A stretch of DNA of 5,799 nucleotides from Ktedonobacter racemifer (GCA_020723545.1 DYIS01000120.1:1930-7728); one strand, 5' to 3'. Shown: positions 1 through 5,207, counted from the stretch's first letter. Notes: generated from the sequence alone by a model not told the origin. Translations and numbers: made by a program.

Positions 1-159
1 GGCCATCCCCAGGGGGATGGTGCGGGCCAGGCCGGTCACGCCCCAGGCGCATAGGCGGTCCAGGGTCGGCTTGTAGGCGACCTGAAGGGGAGTCTTTCCC
101 CCTAGCTCAAGGATGGGCCGGTCGGCCATGCCATCGCCGATCAAAAGCAGGTATTTCAT
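1..159 (-). CDS. apgM: 2,3-bisphosphoglycerate-independent phosphoglycerate mutase, ApgM (archaeal) type, N-terminal part
   Basis: Only the first 53 codons lie in the window; the gene continues past the left edge. The protein opens with MKYLLLIGDGMADRP and continues with LELGGKTPLQVA and TGLARTIPLGM. This is the N-terminus of the ApgM branch of cofactor-independent phosphoglycerate mutases (alkaline phosphatase superfamily), which interconvert 3- and 2-phosphoglycerate in glycolysis/gluconeogenesis in the cytoplasm. Asp9 in the GDGMAD motif is the expected first metal ligand; the catalytic Ser region lies outside the window. The ATG at 157-159 is the natural start because homology begins at once, but no clear Shine-Dalgarno sequence precedes it. 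It follows trpB2 on the same strand after 59 bp containing a heptamer repeat and no terminator, so co-transcription with trpB2 is possible. Family assignment is firm; operon membership is inferred. Confidence 0.88.
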   Translation of the reverse strand, partial: MKYLLLIGDGMADRPILELGGKTPLQVAYKPTLDRLCAWGVTGLARTIPLGMA

Positions 160-174
160 TGGGATGCTCTATAG

Positions 175-216
175 AACGTTCCACGTTAGAACGTTCAACG
201 TTTAACGTTCAACTTG
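175..216. repeat. Tandem heptanucleotide repeat (AACGTTC-type) between trpB2 and apgM
   Basis: The palindromic core AACGTT occurs at 175-180, 190-195, 197-202 and 204-209. Degenerate copies are CACGTT at 182-187 and AACTTG at 211-216. Start-to-start spacing is 7, 8, 7, 7 and 7 bp, so this is a tandem heptamer array of about six units with one 1-bp slip. It fills most of the 59-bp gap between trpB2 and apgM and is AT-richer than its surroundings. Heptameric short tandem repeats are a known class of intergenic repeat in some bacteria. No function can be read from the sequence. Confidence 0.8.
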
Positions 217-218
217 GG

Positions 219-1574
219 TCAGCTTACCTTGGGAAGCGTAGCCAGGGCCTCCCGCACCTTCTCCACCGGATAGGAGTAGTCCTCCAGCTCGCCGGCCAGG
301 TACTGCTCGTAAGCCGCCAGGTCAAAGTGGCCGTGACCGCTCAGGTTGAACAGTATGGTCTTGCTCCTGCCCTCCGCCTTGCTCTTCAGGGCCTCGTCCA
401 CCACCACCCGGATGGCGTGGGCCGATTCGGGGGCCGGGACGATGCCCTCGGTGCGGGTGAAGAGGACGCTGGCCTCGAACACCGCCCGCTGCCCGCAGGC
501 CACGGCCTCGATGGCCCCTTGCTGGTACAGGGCGCTCACCAGGGGCGCCATGCCGTGGTAGCGCAGGCCTCCAGCGTGGATGCCGGCGGGCACGAAGGTG
601 TGGCCCAAAGTGTACATCTTGACCAGTGGCGTCATCATGGCCGTATCGCCAAAGTCATAGGCGTACACGCCCCGGGTGAGGCTGGGGCAGGCCTCGGGCT
701 CCACGGCGATGAAGCGGATCGCCCGCCCGGCAAACCGGTCCCTGAGAAAAGGAAAGGCTATGCCCGCGAAGTTGCTTCCCCCGCCCGCACAGCCGATGAC
801 GACATCAGGATAGGCATCGGCCTTCTCCATCTGGGCCCGGGCCTCCCGGCCGATGATGGTCTGGTGCAGGAGCACGTGGTTCAACACGCTGCCCAGGGAG
901 TATTTGGTATCCTCCCGGGACGCCGCGTCCTCCACCGCCTCGCTGATGGCTATGCCCAAAGAGCCGGGCGAACCAGGAGCCTGGGCCAGGATCCCGCGGC
1001 CGGCGTTGGTGTCCTGGCTGGGGCTCGGCACTACCTGGGCGCCCCAGGTCTCCATGAGCACCCGGCGGTAGGGCTTCTGGTGGTAGCTGACTTTGACCAT
1101 GTAGACCTTGCATTCCAGGCCGAAGAAGTTGCAGGCCATGGCCAGGGCCGAGCCCCACTGGCCGGCGCCGGTCTCCGTGGTAAGCCGCTTGACACCTTCC
1201 TTCTTGTTGTAATAGGCCTGGGCCACGGCGGTATTAGGCTTATGGCTGCCCGCTGGGCTTGTGCCCTCATACTTGTAGAAGATGCGGGCTGGGGTGTCCA
1301 AAGCCGCCTCCAGACGCCGGGCGCGATACAGGGGCGTGGGCCTCCACAGCCGATACACCGCCTGGACCTCCTCCGGGATCGGGATGTGCCGTTCCTGGCT
1401 TACCTCCTGGCCGATCAGCTCCATGGGAAAGAGTGGGGCCAGGTCGGCCGGGCCGATGGGTCGCCCGGTCCCCGGGTGTAGCACCGGTGCTGGTGGCTCT
1501 GGCATGTCCGCTGCGATGTTGTACCATTCCCTGGGCATTTCCCTCTCGCTGAGTTGAACCTTGGTCTCGTCCAT
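219..1574 (-). CDS. trpB: Tryptophan synthase beta chain, TrpB2 type (TrpB-like PLP enzyme)
   Basis: The 451-aa PLP-dependent fold-type II enzyme should condense indole with serine to make tryptophan. Visible motifs are the PLP-lysine segment SPAGSHKPNTA (Lys112), the catalytic ETGAGQWG loop (134-141, Glu134), the phosphate-binding GCAGGGSN (261-268) and a C-terminal NLSGHGHFD (410-418). ETGAGQWG, the SHKPNTA context and the SGHGHFD ending, plus a length above the roughly 400 aa of classical TrpB1, mark the TrpB2 subfamily. The start is the ATG at 1572-1574, preceded by GGAGGAGG (1579-1586). An in-frame ATG at 1587-1589 would destroy that site, and a longer frame reaching 1673 would run through the leader terminator. 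No trpA or other trp gene is adjacent, so it may salvage free indole or work with a distant TrpA. It is transcribed through a tryptophan-type T-box leader, which supports a tryptophan role. Confidence 0.95.
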   Translation of the reverse strand: MDETKVQLSEREMPREWYNIAADMPEPPAPVLHPGTGRPIGPADLAPLFPMELIGQEVSQERHIPIPEEVQAVYRLWRPTPLYRARRLEAALDTPARIFYKYEGTSPAGSHKPNTAVAQAYYNKKEGVKRLTTETGAGQWGSALAMACNFFGLECKVYMVKVSYHQKPYRRVLMETWGAQVVPSPSQDTNAGRGILAQAPGSPGSLGIAISEAVEDAASREDTKYSLGSVLNHVLLHQTIIGREARAQMEKADAYPDVVIGCAGGGSNFAGIAFPFLRDRFAGRAIRFIAVEPEACPSLTRGVYAYDFGDTAMMTPLVKMYTLGHTFVPAGIHAGGLRYHGMAPLVSALYQQGAIEAVACGQRAVFEASVLFTRTEGIVPAPESAHAIRVVVDEALKSKAEGRSKTILFNLSGHGHFDLAAYEQYLAGELEDYSYPVEKVREALATLPKVS

Positions 1575-1616
1575 GACATCCTCCTCCATACGTTTTGTGC
1601 CTCCGGAACCACGGGG

Positions 1617-1654
1617 AAAATAAAGACCCCCCGTCCCGAAAGAGGGACGAGGGG
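1617..1654 (-). terminator. Intrinsic terminator of the T-box leader
   Basis: Read on the minus strand, CCCCTCGTCCC (1654-1644) pairs with GGGACGGGGGG (1637-1627), giving an 11-bp stem with one G-U pair and a 6-nt loop. TCTTTATTTT follows (1626-1617). The 5' arm overlaps the 3' side of the antiterminator, so the two structures cannot coexist. It lies 43 nt before the trpB2 start. It may also stop readthrough from the upstream thpR operon. Confidence 0.92.
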
Positions 1655-1676
1655 TAAATCCTCGCGGTGCCACCCT
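1643..1676 (-). promoter_or_regulatory. T-box antiterminator
   Basis: On the minus strand AGGG (1676-1673) pairs with CCCT (1646-1643), and GCGAGG (1665-1660) pairs with CCTCGT (1652-1647, one G-U pair). The 7-nt bulge TGGCACC (1672-1666) stays free for the tRNA acceptor end. The variable base after TGG is C, which would match a G73 discriminator; bacterial tRNA-Trp normally carries G73. The 3' arm uses bases of the terminator 5' arm. Confidence 0.88.
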
Positions 1677-1831
1677 GATTAGGCTATGGTGATAGCATAG
1701 CCTCGCTCACTTGCGGGTACGAGCGCGCTTCGACGAGCGCCTGATACCCTACACCCTGATAACGGTGGTAATTCCGGCAAAGCCTACTCGGAGCGAAGGG
1801 ACTTCGCCTTTTCGGTTTGCGGCTCCCAGGT

Positions 1832-1834
1832 CCA
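1832..1834 (-). promoter_or_regulatory. T-box specifier codon TGG (Trp)
   Basis: In stem I, GAA is followed by TGG and then A, the usual layout of the specifier loop (GAA-NNN-purine). TGG reads as tryptophan, matching the downstream trpB2. A shifted register (AAT, Asn) is possible on sequence alone but fits neither the GAA-NNN-A spacing nor the target gene. Confidence 0.82.
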
Positions 1835-1936
1835 TTCACTGCCGGCCACGGTGTCGGGCTTCCACCGGCCCCAACTCTCTGGACCGCGCGTTGGCAGCTA
1901 CTCGTCCTGCTCAGCGCCTTTTCGATATTGCGGGGA

Positions 1937-1965
1937 ATATTACCATAAAAGTCGGGCAAAGTCAA
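1937..1965 (-). promoter_or_regulatory. Sigma-70-like promoter of the T-box/trpB2 unit
   Basis: On the minus strand, TTGACT (1965-1960) and TAATAT (1942-1937) are separated by exactly 17 bp, so both boxes are near consensus. Predicted transcription start is about 1930, just before the first T-box motifs. The -35 box sits 20 bp past the stop codon of the phosphoribosyltransferase gene. Confidence 0.85.
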
Positions 1966-1985
1966 TGGCTTTATCAACCATTTTT

Positions 1986-2654
1986 TCAATCGGCAGAGGG
2001 GCCTGCCCCGGGCCGAGCCGGCCTTGCGGCGTCCTCCAACAGGCGCACCACCTGGGCGTCGGAGATCTGTGCCCAGTCCAGGAAAAAGCGGCCCACGGCC
2101 CAGAATGGTTCCGGCGTGGACAGGCAGACCACCTGGTCGGCCTCCTGCTCCAGGCGCTGGATGGCATCCGGCGGGCCCACCGGCACGGCCAGGATGAGCC
2201 TGGCCGGATTCTGTTTGCGCAGGGCTCGCAGGGCCGCCTTGGTGGTGGCCCCGGTGGCCACGCCGTCGTCCACCAGGATGACGATCCGACCCTCGACCGC
2301 GGGTGGGGGCTTCTTTCCGCGGTAGCACTCCAGGCGCCGCTGGATCTCCCGTTTCTGCCGTTCTATCTCCCGCCCCAGGTAGCTGGAAGTAACCCCTAAC
2401 TGAGCGATGAGCACATCGTCGAGGACGATGGTGCCGTCGCTGGCCACCGCGCCGATGGCCAGTTCCTCGTTGAATGGTGCGCCGATCTTGTGGGCAATGT
2501 ACACGTCCAGGCTGGCCTGCATGGCCCGGGCGATCTGGTGGCCCACCACCACGCCGCCCCTGGGCAGCGCCAACACCAGCACGTCCTTGCCCCGGAGATG
2601 TTCCAGTTTCCGGGCCAGGAGTGCCCCCGCTTGCTGGCGATCCTCAAAAAGCAT
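1986..2654 (-). CDS. Phosphoribosyltransferase-fold protein, COG1926 type
   Basis: The 222-aa soluble protein has a type I phosphoribosyltransferase core. ALPRGGVVVG (29-38) forms the pyrophosphate-side loop, and VILVDDGVATGATTKAA (125-141) is the PRPP-binding loop with the paired acidic residues Asp129-Asp130 and the GATT turn. KIGAPFNEELAIGAV (56-70) and the C-terminal PFWAVGRFFLDWAQISD (183-199) match the predicted phosphoribosyltransferases of COG1926, whose substrate is not established. The ATG at 2652-2654 is preceded by AGGAGA at about 7 nt. It is the last gene of the probable thpR operon, 48 bp after the LOG-like gene. No terminator is visible before the trpB2 promoter. A base-salvage role is possible, but the substrate cannot be read from the sequence. 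Confidence 0.88.
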   Translation of the reverse strand: MLFEDRQQAGALLARKLEHLRGKDVLVLALPRGGVVVGHQIARAMQASLDVYIAHKIGAPFNEELAIGAVASDGTIVLDDVLIAQLGVTSSYLGREIERQKREIQRRLECYRGKKPPPAVEGRIVILVDDGVATGATTKAALRALRKQNPARLILAVPVGPPDAIQRLEQEADQVVCLSTPEPFWAVGRFFLDWAQISDAQVVRLLEDAARPARPGAGPSAD

Positions 2655-2702
2655 GGCAGTGTCTCCTGTGTCTGTTCGGCTATAGGGCTGGCAATGGGCC
2701 AG

Positions 2703-3179
2703 CTACCGATGAGCGCCCGCCAGGCGCAGGGCAGTCTCCACCGCTTCCTCGGGCGTGCTCACCTCGACGATGTCCGCGATCCTCCTGCCCTCTTTGGCTA
2801 TCTGCCACGTGCCCAGCCCCACCACCGGGATGCCCAGTTTCAAGGCAAAAGCGATCTCCGACAGGGTCCCGTATAGCCCGCCTACGGCGATCACCGCCTG
2901 GGCCGAACGCACCACGATGACGTTGCGGGCCTGGTCCAGCCCGGTGACGATGGGGACGTCCACGTAGGGGTTGGCCTCCTGGGCGGAAACGCCGGGGAGT
3001 ATGCCGATGGTCAGCCCACCAGCAGACCTGGCTCCCTTGCAGGCCGCCTCCATCACCCCACCTAGCCCGCCGCAGACCACCGCCGTGCCTCGTTGGGCTA
3101 GGAGACACCCCACCGCCTCGGCCAGGGAATAGTTCTCGCTGGTGCACCGGCCCTCACCCACCACCGCTACGAAAATCAT
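2703..3179 (-). CDS. LOG-like Rossmann protein, TIGR00725 type (possible nucleotide-binding or nucleotide-cleaving protein)
   Basis: The 158-aa protein has a Rossmann-like fold. It begins with the beta strand and loop MIFVAVVGEGRC, followed by VVCGGLGGVMEAACKGA (34-50), GLDQARN (80-86) and AVGGLYGTLSEIAFALKLGIPVV (98-120). These match TIGR00725, a relative of the LOG/"lysine decarboxylase" family. True LOG proteins carry PGGxGTxxE and release base and ribose 5-phosphate from nucleoside 5'-monophosphates. Here the equivalent is GGLYGTLSE without the leading Pro, so activity is uncertain. The start is the ATG at 3177-3179 with AAGGG upstream; an in-frame TTG at 3198-3200 has no ribosome site and adds seven residues outside the fold. 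It lies 25 bp after thpR and 48 bp before the phosphoribosyltransferase gene, as expected of an operon. Lysine decarboxylase activity should not be assumed. Confidence 0.86.
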   Translation of the reverse strand: MIFVAVVGEGRCTSENYSLAEAVGCLLAQRGTAVVCGGLGGVMEAACKGARSAGGLTIGILPGVSAQEANPYVDVPIVTGLDQARNVIVVRSAQAVIAVGGLYGTLSEIAFALKLGIPVVGLGTWQIAKEGRRIADIVEVSTPEEAVETALRLAGAHR

Positions 3180-3204
3180 GGCTTGTCCCTTTTCTTTCAA
3201 AGTG

Positions 3205-3798
3205 TCACGGCTGGAGAGAAAGCTCCGCCAGCTTTTCGTAGACCGCGCCCTCCGGACGCAAGTGGCTGCGTATCAGGCTGACCGCGGCCACCGGGACCTT
3301 CGTCCCCTCCATCCCCGGCAAGGCCCTGGTGGCCAAACCCAGGCGGCGGCGTTCCTCTTTGCCAGCCGTCTCCCGTACTCGCCCCAGGGTCAGATGAGGC
3401 TTGAAGGGGCGATCTTCTGGCGGGAAGCCCAGTTTCCCCAGGGCACCTTCCACGGCCTGCTGCAGGGAGGCCAGACGCTCCAGGTCGCCCTCCAGGCCCA
3501 CCCAGAGGACCCGGGGACTTTGGGGATTGGGGAAGCAGCCAGCCCCGGCCAGGCTCAACTCGAAGGGCTCGCATCCCCAGCAGGCGTTCCGGAGGGCCTC
3601 GACGATGGCCTGGACCCTGGCCCCGGGCAACTGGCCCAGGAATTTCAGGGTCAGGTGAATGCTCTGAGGAGCTACCCACTTCACGGCCTGGGCCGCCGTC
3701 CTATCGGCGCCCTTCAGCCTGACCTGAAGGGCCGCCAGGGCCGATCTCGCCTCTTCGTTGAGCTCAATGGCCACGAAACAGCGGACCGGTTCTTCCAC
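3205..3798 (-). CDS. thpR: RNA 2',3'-cyclic phosphodiesterase / 2'-5' RNA ligase family protein (ThpR/LigT)
   Basis: The 197-aa 2H phosphoesterase has both catalytic HxTx motifs: IHLTLKFLG with His48/Thr50 and PHLTLGRVR with His135/Thr137. It opens with the typical VRCFVAIEL strand. Family members hydrolyse 2',3'-cyclic phosphate ends of RNA to 2'-phosphate, and some reversibly join 2'-5' RNA ends in vitro. The physiological substrate is usually unknown. I chose the GTG at 3796-3798 because GGAGG (3808-3804) lies 5 nt upstream and homology starts within a few residues. An in-frame ATG at 3841-3843 would add 15 residues but has no ribosome site. It is the first gene of a leftward operon and is divergent from miaA. 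Length is normal for the family (about 180-200 aa). Confidence 0.93.
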   Translation of the reverse strand: MEEPVRCFVAIELNEEARSALAALQVRLKGADRTAAQAVKWVAPQSIHLTLKFLGQLPGARVQAIVEALRNACWGCEPFELSLAGAGCFPNPQSPRVLWVGLEGDLERLASLQQAVEGALGKLGFPPEDRPFKPHLTLGRVRETAGKEERRRLGLATRALPGMEGTKVPVAAVSLIRSHLRPEGAVYEKLAELSLQP

Positions 3799-3892
3799 CA
3801 CACCCTCCAAAGGGAAGTCAAAGCCGTAGGAGGCGTTGGGCATTGCCGCTCAGGACCTGGCTGGCCCTGTCCTCCGGCAGGCCCACGCCTGG

Positions 3893-3922
3893 ATTATAGC
3901 ACAGCCAATCTTCGAGTGTCCA
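3893..3922 (-). promoter_or_regulatory. Promoter of the thpR operon
   Basis: On the minus strand TGGACA (3922-3917) and a perfect TATAAT (3898-3893) are separated by 18 bp. Transcription would start near 3886, leaving a leader of about 88 nt to the GTG start of thpR, or 43 nt to the ATG at 3843. It abuts the divergent miaA promoter. Confidence 0.75.
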
Positions 3923-3925
3923 CCC

Positions 3926-3954
3926 TTGACACCCAGGGGACGATGAAGTAAGCT
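3926..3954 (+). promoter_or_regulatory. Promoter of miaA
   Basis: A perfect TTGACA (3926-3931) is followed after 17 bp by TAAGCT (3949-3954). Predicted start is near 3961, giving a short 5' leader with AGGAG at 3978-3982. The -10 box is weaker than the -35. Only 3 bp separate this -35 box from that of the thpR promoter. Confidence 0.65.
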
Positions 3955-3977
3955 AGCCCCGGCCTACCAAGCCTCAC

Positions 3978-3991
3978 AGGAGAACGCCATC
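3978..3991 (+). promoter_or_regulatory. Ribosome binding site and non-canonical ATC start of miaA
   Basis: AGGAG (3978-3982) is followed by six bases and then ATC (3989-3991), the spacing expected of a start codon. In the miaA frame, between the stop at 3944-3946 and the P-loop, there is no ATG, GTG or TTG. The first canonical start is the GTG at 4040, inside the P-loop. ATC is therefore the likely initiator, or a substituted ATG. Confidence 0.65.
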
Positions 3992-4963
3992 GAACGCAAG
4001 CCGCTGCCGGCGCTGATCGTCATAGTCGGCCCCACTGCTGTGGGGAAGAGCGCCCTGGCCCTGGAGTTGGCCGAGTCCCTCGGGGGAGAGATCGTCTCCG
4101 CTGACTCCCGGCAGGTGTACCGCTACATGGACATCGGCACCGGCAAGCCCTCTCGGGAAGACCGGGCTCGGGTGCCCCATCACCTCATCGGCGTGGTGGA
4201 CCCGGACCAGGATTTCAGCCTGGCTCTTTACCAAAGGTTAGCGTACCAGGCCATAGACGAGATCTTTCGTGGGGGGCATCTACCCTTTCTGGTAGGGGGC
4301 TCAGGCCTTTACATAACTGCTATCACGTCAGGGCTGCGTATTCCCGAAATACCGCCCGATCCGGAGCTGCGCCAGGAGTTGGAGGCACTGGCCCGCAGCC
4401 GTGGTGCGGAATGGTTACACCAGAAGCTCATGGAGGTGGACCCTCAAGCGGCCGGCAGGGTTGACCCTCGCAATGTAAGAAGGGTGGTACGGGCCCTGGA
4501 GGTCTACCGGGCCACCGGGGTGCCGTTCTCTCACTGGCAGCGCCGGGAGCCACCCCTATACGCGGCGCTGATGTTGGGCCTGACCATGGAGAGGGGAGAC
4601 CTATATCGGCGCATAGACGAGAGGGTTGACCGGATGATCGCTTTGGGCCTGGTAGACGAGGTGAGGGGGCTGGCCGCCCGCGGCTACGGCTTTGATCTGC
4701 CGGCTATGTCCGGGCTAGGCTATGGGGAGGTCGGACGCTATCTCCAGGGAAAAATAAGCCTGGGGGAGGCGGTTCAAATGATCAAGCACCGCACCCACCG
4801 TTTCGTCCGCCACCAGTACAACTGGTTCCGGCTCAGCGACCCCAACATCCGCTGGCTCCAGGTCCAGAGCGGGCTGGCAAAGCTGGCCAGGAACCTGGTG
4901 GCTGAGCATCTGGAGAGGTGCTGCGCCGGCGGCTTCTTCCTTGCAGACAGACCCCCGACTTGA
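3989..4963 (+). CDS. miaA: tRNA dimethylallyltransferase MiaA
   Basis: The 324-aa enzyme transfers a dimethylallyl group from DMAPP to N6 of A37 in tRNAs that read codons starting with U (i6A37). It has the P-loop-like GPTAVGKS (14-21), the SADSRQVYRYMDIGTGKP motif (37-54), PHHLIGVVDPDQDFS (63-77), VGGSGLYI (102-109), DPRNVRRVVRALEVYRATG, and the C-terminal HRFVRHQYNWFR tRNA-binding region. Length fits the family (about 300-320 aa). The canonical GTG at 4040 would remove GPTA from the P-loop and cannot be the true start. ATC at 3989, 6 nt after AGGAG, gives the usual short N-terminus ahead of LIVIVGPTAVGKS. VGGSGLYI replaces the more common GGTGLY, a conservative change. It is divergent from thpR, and its TGA overlaps the next promoter. 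Confidence 0.95.
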   Translation: MERKPLPALIVIVGPTAVGKSALALELAESLGGEIVSADSRQVYRYMDIGTGKPSREDRARVPHHLIGVVDPDQDFSLALYQRLAYQAIDEIFRGGHLPFLVGGSGLYITAITSGLRIPEIPPDPELRQELEALARSRGAEWLHQKLMEVDPQAAGRVDPRNVRRVVRALEVYRATGVPFSHWQRREPPLYAALMLGLTMERGDLYRRIDERVDRMIALGLVDEVRGLAARGYGFDLPAMSGLGYGEVGRYLQGKISLGEAVQMIKHRTHRFVRHQYNWFRLSDPNIRWLQVQSGLAKLARNLVAEHLERCCAGGFFLADRPPT

Positions 4964-4969
4964 TATAAT
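4941..4969 (+). promoter_or_regulatory. Extended -10 promoter for the 59-aa gene, overlapping the miaA stop
   Basis: TGATATAAT (4961-4969) is a perfect -10 box with the extended TGn element. Its TGA is the miaA stop codon. A weak TTGCAG lies 17 bp upstream (4941-4946) inside miaA. An extended -10 can compensate for a poor -35. Predicted start is near 4976, about 29 nt before the TTG start of the small gene. Confidence 0.7.
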
Positions 4970-5004
4970 AGCGTTGTCTTGAAATACGATTCAAGGAGTA
5001 GAAG

Positions 5005-5184
5005 TTGAGCACCAACTTCAAGTTCGAACTCCCAGGCCAATTCCGGGACCAGCCCGGAGACTGGTATCTGAGGGTGTACCGTTCGGCCTCCGATCGCACG
5101 GCGCTCTCGCCTGCCGTGGGCCCTATATCGTTTGCCGATACGGGAAACAAAGGACGCTATTTCGTGGGCTTCAAGAAGAACTAA
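5005..5184 (+). CDS. Small protein of unknown function (59 aa)
   Basis: I do not recognise the family. The reading frame starts with TTG at 5005-5007, 6 nt after AAGGAG (4993-4998), and ends with TAA at 5182-5184. Its own promoter-like element lies upstream and a hairpin lies downstream, which supports a real gene. The protein begins MSTNFKFELPGQFRDQPGDW. It is moderately basic (about 9 Lys/Arg against 5 Asp/Glu) and rich in aromatics (FKF, DWYLRVYRS, RYFVGFKKN). It has no Cys or His, no membrane segment and no signal peptide. Alternating hydrophobic residues suggest a few short beta strands, and the RYFVGFKKN tail could bind nucleic acid, but this is inference. It sits where hfq often follows miaA but lacks Hfq Sm motifs. 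Confidence 0.72.
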   Translation: MSTNFKFELPGQFRDQPGDWYLRVYRSASDRTALSPAVGPISFADTGNKGRYFVGFKKN

Positions 5185-5207
5185 CGGGCAACAGTCGGCT
5201 ATCTAGC

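Larger units (their letters stand above)
1627..1930 (-). promoter_or_regulatory. T-box riboswitch leader, tRNA-Trp specificity predicted
   Basis: The leader runs from about 1930 to the terminator and fills the 411-bp gap between trpB2 and the phosphoribosyltransferase gene. On the minus strand, in order, it shows: the stem I GA-rich motif AGGACGAGTAGC near 1908-1897; an AGAGAG element (1880-1875); GGTGGAAGCC (1866-1857); the specifier region GTGAATGGACC (1838-1828); a stem II-like hairpin GCGAAG/CTTCGC (1807-1793); a GAGTAGG motif (1789-1783); the CCGTTATC region near 1764-1757; a stem III AGGCTATG/CATAGCCT (1703-1681); the T-box AGGGTGGCACCGCG (1676-1663); and a terminator. Uncharged tRNA-Trp should read TGG and its 3' end should pair with the TGGC bulge, favouring the antiterminator and trpB2 transcription when tryptophan is scarce. 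Class assignment is firm; the amino acid follows from the TGG register and the target gene. Confidence 0.95.

Noticed and set aside
175..216. CRISPR-like array
   Set aside because: The units are 7 bp with no spacers and no cas genes nearby. This is a simple tandem repeat.
159..1481. 440-codon open frame on the plus strand
   Set aside because: It is antisense to trpB2, whose PLP-enzyme motifs are unmistakable. The plus-strand product is low-complexity (Gly/Ala/His/Leu rich) with no recognisable domain, a typical GC-rich shadow.
1575..1673. N-terminal extension of trpB2 up to 1673
   Set aside because: It would be translated from within the T-box sequence and through the terminator. GGAGGAGG at 1579-1586 points to the ATG at 1574.
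1684..2328. Open frames on both strands through the trpB2 leader (for example 1684-2328 minus, 1711-2325 plus)
   Set aside because: They cross the T-box RNA, the trpB2 promoter and the phosphoribosyltransferase gene. Their products show no domain.
2703..3179. Lysine decarboxylase, as LOG-type proteins are often labelled
   Set aside because: The label is historical for this Rossmann family. Nothing in the sequence indicates a PLP-dependent decarboxylase.
3142..3951. 269-codon open frame on the plus strand
   Set aside because: It is antisense to thpR and the start of the LOG-like gene, lacks a recognisable domain, and would cover both divergent promoters.
5005..5184. hfq, which often follows miaA
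   Set aside because: The 59-aa product has no Sm1 or Sm2 motif of Hfq and a different length and composition.
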